Numbered from the stretch's first letter, positions 12,090-24,771 are shown. The stretch is 64,000 bases of DNA from Heterobilharzia americana (GCA_944470555.2 OX104127.1:151915776-151979775), one strand, 5' to 3'. The notes: generated by a model not told the origin, from the letters alone. A program made the numbers and translations.

Positions 12090-12433
12090 TGTAGCGTCAC
12101 ACACTTCCCCAAAATTAATAGCCTAGGCTTTGACGACTTTCGACATTGATGCTGACCTTGATAGTTTAACTGGACTCGCTAAGCTGAAGGCACCCGGTCA
12201 AGCATACCCGCCATTTGGCGCGCTGTTGTGTTACGTTGCACTGCTCGTATTCGACTCTCTAGCCAGTTAGTTGGAACGCATCGGTATTTTGGCACGACCT
12301 CGCAAATATACTATTCCATCCGACTACGCTATTGTGTTCTTCCTTGGTCTCGTATTCGGGGGTATATGACAAGTCCGAATAATTAGTGATTGGTCTTTGC
12401 GTCTTTCAAGTTCGCACCAGGACAAATCCTAAA
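12090..12433 (+). repeat. 3' LTR, copy 1
   Basis: 344 nt, from TGTAGCG to CCTAAA, directly after the purine tract. Identical over the inspected stretch to the 3' LTR of copy 2. Confidence 0.93.
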
Positions 12434-12813
12434 CCTTCATAGGTGATCATTAATAACAAATGCCGGTTAGAAAACACTTGGATTGTTTTTCAGTTTGATC
12501 CAATCCAGCCAAAACCATCCGGGTACTGATAGGATGGTGTGGGTTTCACCTATAAAGCTGACCATTGGTATTTGGTGTTCAGCTGCAGTAAGGTAAGTCT
12601 CAACATGTCAGTGTTCACGTTAATGGAAAACATAGCATATTCAACTGTCACAAAGACATGGTTAGGAATGAACCTTCAGCTATGGATGTCAATCTAATGT
12701 GAACTGGTTACTGTGGCTTGAAAAGCATCATTGTATCATGAGAACAATATGAGACAATAAGAGAGAAGTACCACTGAAAGCAGCGCAAACGGACTTCAGA
12801 GCACCGATGCTTC
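12434..12813. other. Spacer between 3' LTR and inverted LTR, copy 1
   Basis: 380 nt with no open frame of note. With its two opposed LTR neighbours it would form the loop of a long hairpin. No further element is recognised. Confidence 0.5.
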
Positions 12814-13157
12814 TTTAGGAACTGTCGTGGTGGGAACTTGAAAGACGCAAAGACCAATCACTAATTATTCGGACTTGCTATATACCTACGAATACGAGAC
12901 CAAGGAAGAACACAATAGCGTAGTCGGATGGAATAGTATATTTGCGAGGTCGTGCCAAAATACCGATGCGTTCCAACTAACTGGCTAGAGAGTCGAATAC
13001 GAGCAGTGCAACGTAACACAACAGCGCGCCAAATGGCGGGTATGCTTGACCGGGTGCCTTCAGCTTAGCGAGTCCAGTTAAACTATCAAGGTCAGCATCA
13101 ATGTCGAAAGTCGTCAAAGCCTAGGCTATTAATTTTGGGGAAGTGTGTGGCGCTACA
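12814..13157 (-). repeat. Extra LTR in inverted orientation, copy 1
   Basis: Reverse complement of the same 344-nt LTR, 380 nt downstream of the 3' LTR. It starts TTTAGGA and ends GCTACA. The outermost 25 nt at the left have several mismatches, while the interior is close to the 3' LTR. It is flanked by CTTC on both sides, which may be a 4-bp target duplication of a solo LTR. No internal domain is attached. Diagnostic bases in its interior reappear in the 5' LTR of copy 2. Confidence 0.9.
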
Positions 13158-13539
13158 CTTCCCATCTTAAATTTTTTGGTAAATTAGCAACTGTAAGGTT
13201 TCAAGTTATTATTAGAGATTGGGTCCGGAACTTCGGTGAACACGTTTGAATGTGCTGTTCTCCTGACCTTGGGGACCGGAAATTAGTGGGTTACATCCTA
13301 CGCTAGGTTAACCGTTTGGTTATGGTCTTGTGTCAGGTAAGATTCTCCATTAACGTGATACCAAAATTCTTCTACGTCCTTCTGAATTAAAAAGTAAGTC
13401 TGCATGCCGTTAATGCTAGACAAATTATACTGGCAGACTTGCGATGCACAGGAGAATGACATTTCAGTGTCCCCTGCTAACATGTATGGCACAGATAGTT
13501 TTCAGTAATTAAAATAATAGGCCAGTTGGCCTGTGTTAA

Positions 13540-15720
13540 TCCTTGCAGGGGATATCTGTGTAAAGATTTGGTTTCTCCGTGAACGCGTTGACCGAGGTAC
13601 TGATGCTATTTGCTGGGGTAGAGTTCCAATCGCTGACCACACGACGAGGCAAACACAGATTCACGCTAAACTGATTCGATCGTGGTTTTCTGGATTTCCT
13701 TTCAGTTTCCTCGAAGACAATCAACCCTATCAGGAGAAAAAAGTCGGGACATATCAGTACGGATGTACGTACCAAAGTCATTATTAAGTTTGCGGAATGC
13801 CAGTGCGATCACTCCGTTTCCTGCAGAAAGACAGCGGGAATAAATTTAGCCAGTCGAGTTTTTCCTCACAAGGCAGATTCAAAACCTTACAAAAGCTTAG
13901 TAGTCACTCGTCTGCACACACTCGAGTACATCAGCATCCTTTTTTAGGCATGAACTTGCTGCATGAATGCAGTATTCCGAGTGAGATCTGACGTACGTAG
14001 AATAGAGTATCCTGGTCACAACGTTTGAAAGCTCTGCGGGTGGACCATAATACATGAAAACCGTTAGTTGCAGTTGCATTAGTGTGCCAAAATTTATAAA
14101 TCATGGCTTATGATGACATCCCAGTCTTTCAGTTCAGAGACTGGGAGTAGTAGTGTACGATCGACAGAATACCGTAAACAGTTGCTATGCCCAGTATCCG
14201 TTACTGCACTTTCTCTAGAGTTTTCGGGCACCAACGTTCCGACCAGCCTAGTTTGTTCAAATTCGCTTGGAGTCGCTACTTATCAGCATCACTATGTATG
14301 ACCCTCCAAACTTTTGCATCCTCGGCGAATAGCAGCACCGAAGAGTTAAGCATCTGCGGCAATTCGTTGTAGACAAAAAATTAAGGGGTTTGGGATTGTT
14401 CCTTGAGGAACTTTACTCGTCACAGCTTTCCACATGGACAGTGTTCCGTCAACCCTCACTCTTCGCCTTCTATCTAGGCTTGCAGTGCACCACCAAACTG
14501 GAAAGATGATAACTTTCGTAGTATTCTACGAGACTATCAAATACCTTGCTGAAACATATGGACACATCTATTGACTACTTGGAATCACGGACTGAATCCC
14601 ATTTCTCTCTCGCGATGAGACAGTTTGTTAAACAGTCGTGTTCAACACGTAAACCTTGTTGCTGTGGTGCTAAAAAGTTATTTGATTCAGTATAGCATCG
14701 TTTTTTTCTAAAACTTTAACGACTATGCTAGTTAGACTCACATGGCGGTAGTCAGCCACAAAGTGGTGATTACCGGCCTTAAAAAAATCTGTGCTGTTTA
14801 TAGCAGCTTTCCAGTCTCTATAGCGGTGAGTCTGAGAAAGGGCATGCCGAAAAGATGTGACCGGTTCAACGACAATGTCCACTAGTAAATATAGCAATCT
14901 AGGATGCAACTCATCAGGAACCGGAGATTTTCCTGGTTAATGAGCATCCGGAAGACTATTTCCTTTGTCATGAGCGCTGTATTCATTGATGGCACCACTA
15001 TTGGGCAGGTCACTGTCATGATCTACAGAGAATACTTCATTAAAGTAATCTGATAAGTATTTATCTTTGGAAAGTCTAGATTCTGCCAGACTATCAGGAT
15101 TTTTATCCATCACCGAAGAGGGAATTCCGCATTCTCTTAAAGTCCTAATGCGATCGAACAGTCTTAGGATAATTTTGGCAATCATTTACAGATTGCTACT
15201 CGTCAGGTATTCGAAACTGTGTAATCAAAGTTTTGCACAGATTATGGAATTTACAGTACCTGGTTTTAAATGTTTCCAGTTGTTCCTGTAAACGAATCCC
15301 GTAAACGTTTCCTCTCCCTTGGTAGTTTTTGAGTGTCTTTATCCAACCACGGAGAGGGATGCGAGGGTCTTCGTCGAGTCGACCATGGAATAACCTGGAA
15401 ATGTTTTCTGTAAATTGTATCGCTTTTCCTTCCAGTTTTCGTCTAACAGATTTTAAAGCGTGGAATTGAGTCGTCAACTAGTCTAACTTATTCCACTTAA
15501 TAAGAAAACAAATTTGGAGGAACGAGTCACTAGTGGTCCGGTATTCTTCGTAACAGGTTTTTTCTCCGTAACTGAAATAATCTCTGATTCCTGAATAGGA
15601 ATTTACTAAAAGCTTCTCAAGAGAGGCTAAAACAGAATAACAAGTAATCTCCCTGCGCACTGAGGGAGTCTGCAGTTTGGAGAATAAAGGCTTCAATATG
15701 CAATCACTGTGTCCTGACAC
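13540..15720 (-). mobile_element. Decayed CR1/Jockey-type LINE, copy 1 (- strand)
   Basis: Read on the - strand from 15720 downwards. Linker region with basic motifs comes first (15478-15720 and 15196-15477). Reverse transcriptase entry follows at 14909-14670, reading HPRLLYLLVD...DWKAAIN...ADYRHVSLTSIVVKVLEK, the conserved N-terminal block of CR1/Jockey RTs. The C-terminal block at 14079-13897 reads ILYSTYVRSHSEYC...LKKDADVLECVQ. The end of ORF2 at about 13710-13545 reads FSVNLCLPRRVVSDWNSTPA. The catalytic YADD region is missing or unreadable between 14670 and 14080, and many stops intervene. A dead 5'-truncated copy. Confidence 0.8.
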
Positions 15721-15969
15721 TGACCGACAAAATCAGCGTGGAACCTCGCACACCCGTGCATCGGTTCAAGTGACTACACCTCACAGTAGTACACAAGGAA
15801 CAGGTGGGTAGATTAAGAGTGACATCAAAGAAGATAAAGTAGTTTGAGTATAAACAATTTGAATATAAAGGTTAGTGCGAATATTCAGGCTTTAGAAGAT
15901 GCCAAGGAGTGAATACATCTGCGTCATTGTAACCGATTTTCATCTACATCTTCCCACATGACAGACCAA

Positions 15970-16702
15970 GAGTAAGGGATGTCAATGGCTGTTGCCAAGT
16001 TTGGTCTGACTACCCTGAACCCTCTTCCAACCTAATCGAACTTCCCCTACCATGACACGAGGTAGGCGGTGACTCGGCATACGCACCGCGTTTTCGAACC
16101 ACCTCAGTCGATGAGGCTTCACAACTTCGTTGACTGTCTTGCTTAGTGCACGGCCTGACCTCAATATTGCTGACACGGTGATGTCACCAAACACGAACAA
16201 TGCTACGTAGACATCTGTAATGAAACTCTTGCGGTCGCTTCATGTCTTCTACTCTTAACGGCCATGTCTCACAGCCGTATAACGGGACAAAATGGACTGC
16301 AGAACAGCATACTTGTCCTTTGATAGATAGTCGGATATCTCTCCAGTCGGCACTATAGGTGATGCAAGTTGGCAAATACCAAACGGACTTTCTGTATCCG
16401 AGCCGAAATTTCGCCAGCAACTAACCTGTTCAGGCTGTTGCAACTCCCCAAGCGAGTGAAGTGGTCGACATTCATTACACTAGGAGTCGTTGCAGACCAG
16501 TCCCGAAGCATTATCCTACATTTTTCAGGTGCAAGATGCACGCCGAACATACTCAGATTTCTGCTCAACGCGTTCAGAAGACCGTGCATTTTGTCAGCGT
16601 CTTCACTCAGCAGGACAATAACGTCTGGATACTCGAAGTCAACCAGATGGCCTCCAATGAGTAGGTCAATCCCTGGGAATTCAGAACCAACTAAAATTAC
16701 TG
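15970..16702 (-). mobile_element. RTE-like LINE, 3' part only, cut by the duplication junction
   Basis: On the - strand the frames at 16589-16353, 16420-16184 and 16200-15982 read as the C-terminal half of an endonuclease/reverse transcriptase: ISARIQKVRLVFANL, then LYGCETWPLRVEDMKRPQ, then RLRWFENAVRMPSHRLPR. These are hallmark strings of the RTE-like elements common in flukes. The element stops abruptly at about 16700, the end of the first duplicated unit. Its 5' half exists only after copy 2. Confidence 0.85.
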
Positions 16703-19700
16703 GGCGGTGCCAACTGTCGTAAATCTGACTAGTTCCTGCGTTCTACTGTATAGCCTCCTAACTTCCGCGAGTGACGCACAGTCAAAGGTTGGATCAAAAT
16801 ATCAAAACACGGTTTGTAGTAATTCAACAGTAGATTCGTAACAAAATCTGTGGTACTATCAAAGCAACAATAAGTTATATCAAAACTACAAAAATACGTC
16901 ATCAGTGCCGTTGGGTAACTATACAGTCAAAAACGTTCTCGGGTGCAAATACGTACTATACGGTGAAAACTAGTTAAACAGATACGACTGTCAAGTACCT
17001 GACAGTCAATAAGAATATTCCCGGCAGAAGGGATCAAAACTCTGTCTGCCGGAATCAAATCAACAAATAAACTTTTCCAGTAGACAGTCGAAAGACAAAC
17101 AGTCAAATCAAAGTACAACCGTGAGTTGAACCGAAACAAAGTGTCGGGCGCAGTAAAACAACATCACCTTATCAACAGTCCAGGTTCACATAATAGGAAA
17201 GTGAAACATTCATGATGTGTCAGTTGTACAAAAGCGAATGCCGAGTGCAAAGTCAAATAAGACAGTAGAACAAGCAAATAACACTACACCGGCTAGGGTC
17301 AAAGGTACACCATCCATAACGAGGGTAAAAATATTAAAATACATGTCAATACAATCAAATAAGGGTGATCGGGAGGGATTTTCAGATCAATTTCCCGTTA
17401 CACAAACCTTCGTATGAATCAAGCATACCTTGTGTTTTCAGCGAGATTCAAGGGGACATTAACGGACTTCATTCCCGATATTAAGGTCGGGAAATGAAGT
17501 TCAGAGCTGATAAATATGGAATACTGTGTTGTTAGTATATGACACCGGAATGTCTTGTGTCAATGAACAACAAACCTATCTGTTTTCTATTATTTATTTC
17601 AGCCCTGAGTTTTAAATACTCATCGAATTTCAGCTTTAAGGACCACAATGATTTCCAGCTTTCCGAAGTTAAAGGGCGATTCTGGATAGTATCTCGAAAC
17701 TTCGAATCTCTAGAACCTAAGATCCTATTGTACAGGTCATGAGTCCCCCCATTACTTGAATTCCATCTTCCTAATATGGATAGTGTTTTGGTGAAGTGCA
17801 GGAGAAAAGCTGAAGGTGTACAGAGATTTATCAAAGGATTACTGAACAAATACTCTATCATTTCCTACCATCGAGGATATAAGATGTTTCAGGTAGAAAC
17901 GCTTTGGTTCAGGAGGTTGAAACCGAAGCTCGATGGCATTTTCCGGACAGTTAAACGGATTACATACTTCCCGGACAGTGAACTCAGGTTTAACTCCCCT
18001 TCTAAACGTGCATTAAAAGTAATTTGCGACGAAGAAAGGGTCAGAGGCAGTTCATAGCATTCGTGTGAACCTCACACATAAGTTGTATGAACTTTTCATC
18101 TTGGCTTGTTTATTGTTAACCTCTCATTTCGTGTTACAAGTCCTAGTCTACCCACTAAAAAAGAAAAGGATTCCCACAATATTTAGCCCCATAGGTGATG
18201 TATTTCTTATTCTTCGGAAATATCACGGTAATTAACACCGTCATTCTGAGCATTTTACAGTCTTCAGCATACGCCACAAAATCTTGCATTCTCGGTTATG
18301 CAACTCCTCCAGCCAAACATTGCTGCAAGAATCCTAGCCAATTTCACCAGCACTCTCACAACTGGGGTCGGGGAGTTCCTATCTTCTGGAGACACTTGTT
18401 TTTAGGATTGTCGTCTTTCTACTGTTGCTGTAAAAATATAAGGCCGTTCCAGCATTATGAGCTGCCATAATACCCGTGATTCCACGACTCTACATGCATA
18501 TATATATATACATTCCATTTTTTCCCCAATCCTTATCATGCCTTTGGTTTTCTTGCGCCTTTTTTTCCCATCCTCTGTTTGACCCTCAAGTCCCAGTGGT
18601 CAACCTGTGTTCCATCCCTCACCCAGTAGGTCCTTATTCTGTGCCTCTACGTCTGCATCAGCGCCACCGGCATTGCGCCCCATCTGAAGCAAGATACAAC
18701 TTATCATATACTTTTCTGGAAACTCCTGGTTTAAGGATGCTAACGCTGGGCCCGATCCCCCTTACGGCACAAAGACCCCACACATGACTACTCGAAGAAT
18801 GATCCTTTTACAAGCGCTTACTTAAAATAGTATTTTTCAAATACTTCAGTATAATTCAACTATGAAAATAGCTTGACGCACTGGGTTTTCGTAAGCCACT
18901 CACTGGTAAATACTGCTTGCATGAATTCACTAAATTCTGGTCAATAACTTTCAGCAGTTAATCGCCATCAGTTTTCTCCAGACCTATCTCGCTGCATTCT
19001 TTTCTTTCCCCTTACGGGTGCTGCTGATTAGTCATCCACCGTGACAACAATACTCTCCTCTTCCGCTGTTGCCAGTCAGCAAAAACAGTGTGACACTTTT
19101 ACGTAGGTCTTCTCTTTCTCCAGTACTATGTCACCATGTACGGCAGCCTCCTTTCACTCAAGATTATCTCCGGTCCTATTGCCCATATGATAGCTACAAG
19201 AGATCTAAAACTTCGCCATACTACATAATCATACTTCACTTACCAGCGGCTCCTGCACTCGATAAACTTCCAATGCACTCAAACTGTTACAGAACTGATA
19301 ATTATGGGTCTCGTGAATTCCTTAACTTTTCTAGCCAGTTGTAACGTGCGATTCCTCTTACCAACCCTTAAATCTCCGTAACGAATGCTTTGACTTTCAT
19401 GTGCCAAACAGTGAAGTATTCATTTCTATCTGGGATGAATTTTTCCAAAGACTCCATTTTAACCGGCAATTCAATTAACAAACGACTTTCGTTTGGTACA
19501 ACTAGTCAGGATATAGGTGCCCATTTCATTTGAAGCCTGTGTAAAGCACATTTCCTTTGCCGAAGGTTATAAAAGTGAGCGTGTATTTTGTGCTAACTGG
19601 CCATATCTGATTAATGCCCTCACTAATAAAAAAAGGTTGGTTCCGTTTCACAGATCAACGTTAGTAATAATTTGGTAGCGGAAAAAGCTATATGCACGAC

Positions 19701-19852
19701 TAATTCAAGAATTTATTTCACAAACTGCATGGAACGGAGGAGGACGCCGTCCTGTCGAGACGAATCCACAACCTTGATGCGACAAACAAGCCATCAAAGA
19801 TGGAATTCTATTTTGTCTTGGTGAATTTAAATGTCTAAATAACAAACACCTC
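16703..19852. other. Anonymous sequence of the duplicated unit, copy 2
   Basis: Nearly base-for-base repeat of 4020-7169, with the same overlapping unrecognised open frames and the same CAGTCAA-rich A-biased stretch (about 16760-17380). The equal preservation of frames in the two copies reflects recent duplication, not selection. Confidence 0.5.
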
Positions 19853-20196
19853 TGTAGCGTCACATACTTCCCCAAAATTAATAGCCTAGGCTTTGACGAC
19901 TTTCGACATTGATGCTGACCTTGATAGTTTAACTGGACTCGCTAAGCTGAAGGCACCCGGTCAAGCATACCCGCCATTTGGCGCGCTGTTGTGTTACGTT
20001 GCACTGCTCGTATTCGACTCTCTAGCCAGTTAGTTGGAACGCATCGGTATTTTGGCACGACCTCGCAAATATACTATTCCATCCGACTACGCTATTGTGT
20101 TCTTCCTTGGTCTCGTATTCGTAGGTATATAGCAAGTCCGAATAATTAGTGATTGGTCTTTGCGTCTGTCAAGTTCGCACCAGGACAAATCCTAAA
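19853..20196 (+). repeat. 5' LTR, copy 2 (mosaic)
   Basis: 344 nt. Its two ends agree with the 5' LTR of copy 1 (CACATAC near the start, GCGTCTGTC near the end). Between 19968 and 20138 it differs from that LTR at every one of about ten variable sites and matches the inverted LTR (12814-13157 / 25496-25839), including the string GTAGGTATATAGCAAGTCC, which no other LTR in the window has. This is the signature of a gene-conversion tract. Confidence 0.9.
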
Positions 20197-20197
20197 T

Positions 20198-20215
20198 TGG
20201 TGAGCCCGACGTGAT
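20198..20215 (+). other. Primer binding site (tRNA-Trp type), copy 2
   Basis: Same 18-nt site as at 7515-7532, one base after the 5' LTR. Confidence 0.8.
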
Positions 20216-20325
20216 CACATATCCCGACCAATAACAAATATTGAATTGGTGAGCCTGTTCCATTTTATATTTGTTTATTGTTTTCATTTCGATAACATTT
20301 ATATATCCATTTACTACACTTTCTC

Positions 20326-21165
20326 ATGTCCGACCACACTCCCAAGCTTATTCGTATTAAGCCGACTACGAACACGATCCAACTCGTGCCATATTGGCCA
20401 GACAATGCAGAAACATGGTTTCTGTATGCCGAGGCCGATTTTCGAGAACAGGGTGTCTCAGATCCTCATTCTCGATTTCTTGCTGTCATACGTTCACTAC
20501 CGCGAGAATTAAACAGGTATGTTACAGCAAACATGTTTAATCCTGAAGTAAGTGACCCTTATGCACTTCTAAAGGCCACACTCTTGAAGAAAAGCGATCT
20601 CACAGATCGCCAACGTCTAGACGAATTGCTTCGTAACATCGAGCTAGGCAGCCACTCAGCTACTGAAGTCCTCGCACGCATGCGAGAAGTAATCGGTGCA
20701 CGAACATTTGACGATGGTTTCTTCCGAGAACTATTTCTCTCGAAACTACCACAACCGGTGCAAACCGTGTTGGTGACACTCCAGTCAGTCCCACTCGACG
20801 ACCTGGCAGCCTCAGCAGATAAAATACTGGAGATATCCAGCAGACCCGTCTCCAACGTATATTCTATCTGCGACAAACAGAGCAGCCAGGATTCAGAGGT
20901 GACCAAGTTGTGCAACTCTGTGAAACGGTTGCTACGATCTCGAAGTCCTAGATCACGTAGCACTTCACAGAAACGCACCTTGGCGCATCGCAGCAAGTCG
21001 CGTGGTAGCCCTAAAACGAAACCCAACAGGGTGGAAAACCCTGAATGGTGCTGGTTTCATAACACTTACGGGGATGAAGCCAGAAAATGTCGTAAACCAT
21101 GCCGTTTTAAGAAGGACACAAACTCGGGAAACGGTCACGCCGGCACGTGCTCACGGCAACCGTAG
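20326..21165 (+). CDS. gag: Gag structural protein, copy 2
   Basis: 279-residue Gag, identical in protein sequence to the copy at 7643-8482, with the same capsid-like N-terminus, Arg/Ser-rich tract and Cys-His-Cys-Cys knuckle near residues 240-258. Its stop overlaps the -1 protease frame. Being intact in both copies it could supply Gag, but pol cannot be read through in either. Confidence 0.9.
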   Translation: MSDHTPKLIRIKPTTNTIQLVPYWPDNAETWFLYAEADFREQGVSDPHSRFLAVIRSLPRELNRYVTANMFNPEVSDPYALLKATLLKKSDLTDRQRLDELLRNIELGSHSATEVLARMREVIGARTFDDGFFRELFLSKLPQPVQTVLVTLQSVPLDDLAASADKILEISSRPVSNVYSICDKQSSQDSEVTKLCNSVKRLLRSRSPRSRSTSQKRTLAHRSKSRGSPKTKPNRVENPEWCWFHNTYGDEARKCRKPCRFKKDTNSGNGHAGTCSRQP

Positions 21166-21182
21166 CCGGCGGAAAAAGCCGT
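21126..21182 (+). promoter_or_regulatory. -1 ribosomal frameshift signal at gag/pro junction, copy 2
   Basis: GGGAAAC at 21126-21132 in gag register, 5-nt spacer, 7-bp GC stem (21138-21144 with 21165-21171) and the same potential pseudoknot pairing (ACGGC with GCCGT) as in copy 1. No base differs between the copies here. Confidence 0.85.
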
Positions 21183-24100
21183 TTGCTCTACGTCACCGAC
21201 ATTAAAACGAAAGTCCGCTACCTCGTCGACACCGGCGCAGAAGTTAGCGTTCTTCCAGCAACGACAAAGGAGCGTCATCTCGACCCATCCTTCAATCTTC
21301 AAGCAGCCAACGGCAAGGCAATCGCGACATTCGGGAGACGGTATGCCTACCTCAACTTAGGTTTACGCAAACCTATCCACTGGATTTTCCTCCTGGCAGA
21401 CGTCTCTATGCCCATCATTGGCATAGATTTGCTGAACCATTACGATCTACTCGTAGATGCTCGCCGTCGACGACTGATAGATAACAACACAAAGTTATCT
21501 ATTGGCGGCACCACCTATGTAGGTCCGAGTTTAGCCATCGTTAGGACTAAACAATCAGGCGACGCGTCCTACCAGGCAGTTCTGGAGAAATATCCAGAGT
21601 TACAACAACCGAAACACACTCTTCCGTGCATAACCAGCAATGTTATGCATCACGTCACAACCACAGGTCCACCTGTGGCATCCAAAGCGCGCCGTTTAGC
21701 CCCCGATAAGCTGCAAACGGCGAAAAATGAATTCGACCATATGCTGGAACTGGGCATTATCAGACCGTCGAACAGTCCTTGGGCATCGCCATTGCACATG
21801 GTTCCCAAAAAGGATAGCAACGACTGGCGTCCGACCGGTGATTACCGAAGGCTTAACGCCAAAACAACTCCGGACTGCTACCCTATACCCACGTTTACGA
21901 CTTGACCGCAACCTTATGCGGCATGAACATTTTCTCGAAAATCGACTTGGTCAAAGCGTACAACCAGATACCTATGGCAGCAGAAGATATCGCGAAAACA
22001 GCCATTATTACTCCTTTTGGCCTGTTTGAATTCCTGCGCATGCCTTTTGGTCTTCGGAATGCAGCACAAACATTCCAACGCTTTATGGACGACGTCTTCC
22101 GTGGTCTGAATTTTGTTCATGTCTACATCGATGACTGTCTAATTGCGAGTCCAGATAAGGAAACTCACCTTAAACATTTGGACCTCGCATTCGAAAGACT
22201 CAAAAAACATGGCATCACAGTTAACTTACAGAAGTGTGAAATAGGAGTTGAATCACTCAGCTTCCTTGGGCATACCATTGACAACAAAGGTATACGCCCA
22301 TTGAGAGATAAAGTGGCGGCTATCACAAACTATCCAGAGCCGACCACTGTGAAACATCTCCGCACTTTCAATGGCCTGGTAAGTTATTACCGAAGGTTTA
22401 TCCCTAACTGTGCCTCTGTCATGAGACCACTCACAGATCTACTTCGAGGAACTGCGAAGTTCGTGTCTCTGGACAACGCGGCTAGACTTGCTTTCTCTAA
22501 AGTCAAGGAAGCCATTTCGAACGCAACCATGCTTATGCATCATGACCCCAATGCTCCTTGAGTATTGCTGTTGATGCATCTGATTCAGCAATTGGAGCAG
22601 TTTTGCAACAGTTGACTGACAACCAGTGGCAACCGTTAGCCTTTTTCTCGAGGCGGCTGCAAGACGCGGAAACAAGATACAGTACATTTGGTAGGGAACT
22701 CCTAGCCATGTACTGTTCTGTACGCCATTTTCGACATTCTGTGGAAGGTCGTGATTTCATTATTTTCACAGACCACAAACCGTTAACCTTTTCCCTCAGC
22801 TCGGCGTCTGACAAATACTCCCCTCGTGAGTCGCGACAGCTGGATTACATTTCCCAGTTCACGTCAGACATCCGCCACATTTCTGGAGCAAACAACTCCG
22901 CAGCCGACGCACTATCTCGAATAGCTTCGATAAACTATATCGAGGGTATTGATCTCGTTGAACTAGCTCGGCGTCAAAAGGAAGACCTTGAGCTGCATCA
23001 TGAGTTGTCGTCCACAACTCTCAAACTGCGACTTTGTCCTGTTGGATCAGACAAGGATACAATTTTGTGCGATGTCTCTGCTAGTCAACCACGCCCAATA
23101 GTTCCGAAGAGTTGTCGACGCAACGTCTTCAATACGTTGCACAAACTCTCTCATCCAGGTGTACGAGCCACCATTAGGCTTATCGCACAACGTTTCTGCT
23201 GGCCTGGGATGAACAAAGACGTTAAGGAGTGGGCCCAGTCGTGCTTAGCTTGTCAAAAGTGTAAAGTCACGCGACACACGAAAAGCCCTTTAGGCTCATT
23301 TCTAGCCCCAGACATGCGTTTCGACCACGTCCATATAGATATTGTAGGACCCCTACCAGAATCTAATGGATGTACCTACCTTTTCACTGTGTTGATCGTT
23401 TCACACGATGGCCGGAAGCAGTACCCATTAAAGATATTACTGCCGAAACAGTTGCTCGTGTTTTCGTCGAAAGATGGATCGCGAACTTCGGATGTCCATC
23501 TACGTCACAACCGACCGTGGGCGCCAATTTGAGTGGATTATTTCACGCTCTAACGGCACTTTTAGGTTGCACTCGGTTCCGAACGACAGCCTACCATCCA
23601 CAAGCAAATGGCATGGTAGAGCGTTTCCATCGACAGCTGAAAGCTTCCCTTTCAGCTACAAACATACCTCAGTGGACCGAGGCTCTGCCTCTAGTCCTAC
23701 TAGGTATTCGTAACGCGTTGAAAGTTGATGCTGGATGCACTCCTGCAGAACTCGTCTATGGGACCACTCTTCGCCTACCAGGTGAGTTTGTTTCCCCTTC
23801 AACTTTCAAACATGTTTCCGACAGGGCATCTTACGTGACTAGGCTTACAAACGCAATGCGTTCAGTTAGGCCTTCTCCGATTAGACCGCAAACGACTGAT
23901 GTTTTCGTCCACCCCAGTTTACAAAAGACATCACACGTGTTTTTCGCCACGACGCCGTTCGTCGACCACTTGAACCACCCTACAACGGTCCACTCAAAGT
24001 GATCAAGCGACACGAGAAATTCTACATAACTGAGCGGGACGGACGTGAAGATACTGTCAGTATCGACCGTTTGAAACCAGCTCATTTCGAAGGCAGCCCC

Positions 24101-24271
24101 ATTATAAGTGACGTTTCAGCTCGCTACAGCAGACCGACGGATAGCTCAATTATCGAAATTGTTGACGATGTGCCTGGTAATGCACAGTTGCAACAACCAT
24201 CGGCACAACAGAAAACACGGTCAGGTCTAACCGTCGGGTGCCCGGAGTATTTAAAGTCGTGTTCAACTTAG
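21147..24271 (+). pseudogene. pol: Broken Pol: protease, reverse transcriptase, RNase H, integrase (copy 2)
   Basis: Protease and the start of reverse transcriptase form one open frame to 21905, longer than in copy 1 because the base missing at 9029/9030 is present here (21713). Reverse transcriptase continues at 21902-22561 in another frame with YIDD, then RNase H and integrase from 22558. Shared breaks: near 21902 and 22558 (both at CTTGA), the double shift that replaces the DRGRQF region carrying the second catalytic Asp of integrase (about 23505-23530), and the T run near 23939-23944. Private break: one T lost near 23388 within the integrase core. Beyond that the 23370-24002 frame restores [11 protein letters not shown] with the catalytic Glu. 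Non-functional as written. Confidence 0.9.
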
Positions 24272-24771
24272 CGGCGTGAAATAAAATGTGCCAAATGTAT
24301 TTTTTTTGCTTACAAATTTTTTTCCGAGGCACCATTTTTCTTATTTACCGGCAATGCGCAAACCCTCATATACTTTGCCTTTTTATATCAAATTTTATCA
24401 CCATGTAACAAAACTTTTTAAAAAACGGTGAAAATAAGCGTGAATTTTTATTTTTCGATGTGTTTATATACATATGTCCCCATTTCTACGAAACGTTTTC
24501 ACGGTATTAAAGACTTTTATTTATATTTCGGGTGCAACGACCATAGGACGGAACGTCAAAAGGAGCTGAGGACCGCGATCAACGTACAATTCGATTTATT
24601 GTATTTTATTTTTTAATTGCTGCGACACCCTAGAATAAGTTCAGACAACCAATGGCCACTTCGTGCGGTGAGCCCGTCGGAAGAGTTTTACCAGTGGAGA
24701 AACCACCGGGTTTTTACTTCCGGCTGGTATCGTCTTAGGGTCCTAACAAACCCACTAGGAGGGGAGTGATC
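24272..24771 (+). other. 3' untranslated region and polypurine tract of the LTR element, copy 2
   Basis: Repeat of 11590-12089: T-run-rich non-coding sequence, ending in the purine tract AGGAGGGGAGTGA just before the 3' LTR. Confidence 0.75.

Larger units (their letters stand above)
7170..12433 (+). mobile_element. CsRn1-clade gypsy LTR retrotransposon, copy 1
   Basis: Two direct 344-nt terminal repeats (7170-7513 and 12090-12433) enclose a tRNA-Trp-type primer site, gag, a -1 frameshift signal, protease, reverse transcriptase, RNase H, integrase and a purine tract, in the order of Ty3/gypsy elements. The Gag zinc knuckle has Cys-x2-His-x9-Cys-x3-Cys spacing and the primer is tRNA-Trp; both traits define the CsRn1/Kabuki/Boudicca clade of invertebrates. 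gag is intact, pol is interrupted several times. The LTRs differ at 12 of 344 positions by my count. Flanks read ACCTC on the left and CCTTC on the right, so no clean target duplication is visible. Confidence 0.93.
4020..16702. repeat. Tandem segmental duplication, copy 1 (about 12.68 kb)
   Basis: Sequence from 4020 recurs from 16703 with a constant offset of 12,682-12,684 nt all the way to 16699/29381. Long stretches are identical; differences are scattered single substitutions and 1-nt indels. The unit contains anonymous sequence, a complete LTR retrotransposon, an inverted extra LTR, a CR1/Jockey LINE relic and the 3' part of an RTE-like LINE. The right end of this copy (about 16700) cuts the RTE reverse transcriptase, which continues uninterrupted in copy 2. 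That shows copy 2 keeps the original right flank. Copy 1 keeps the original left flank. Confidence 0.95.
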
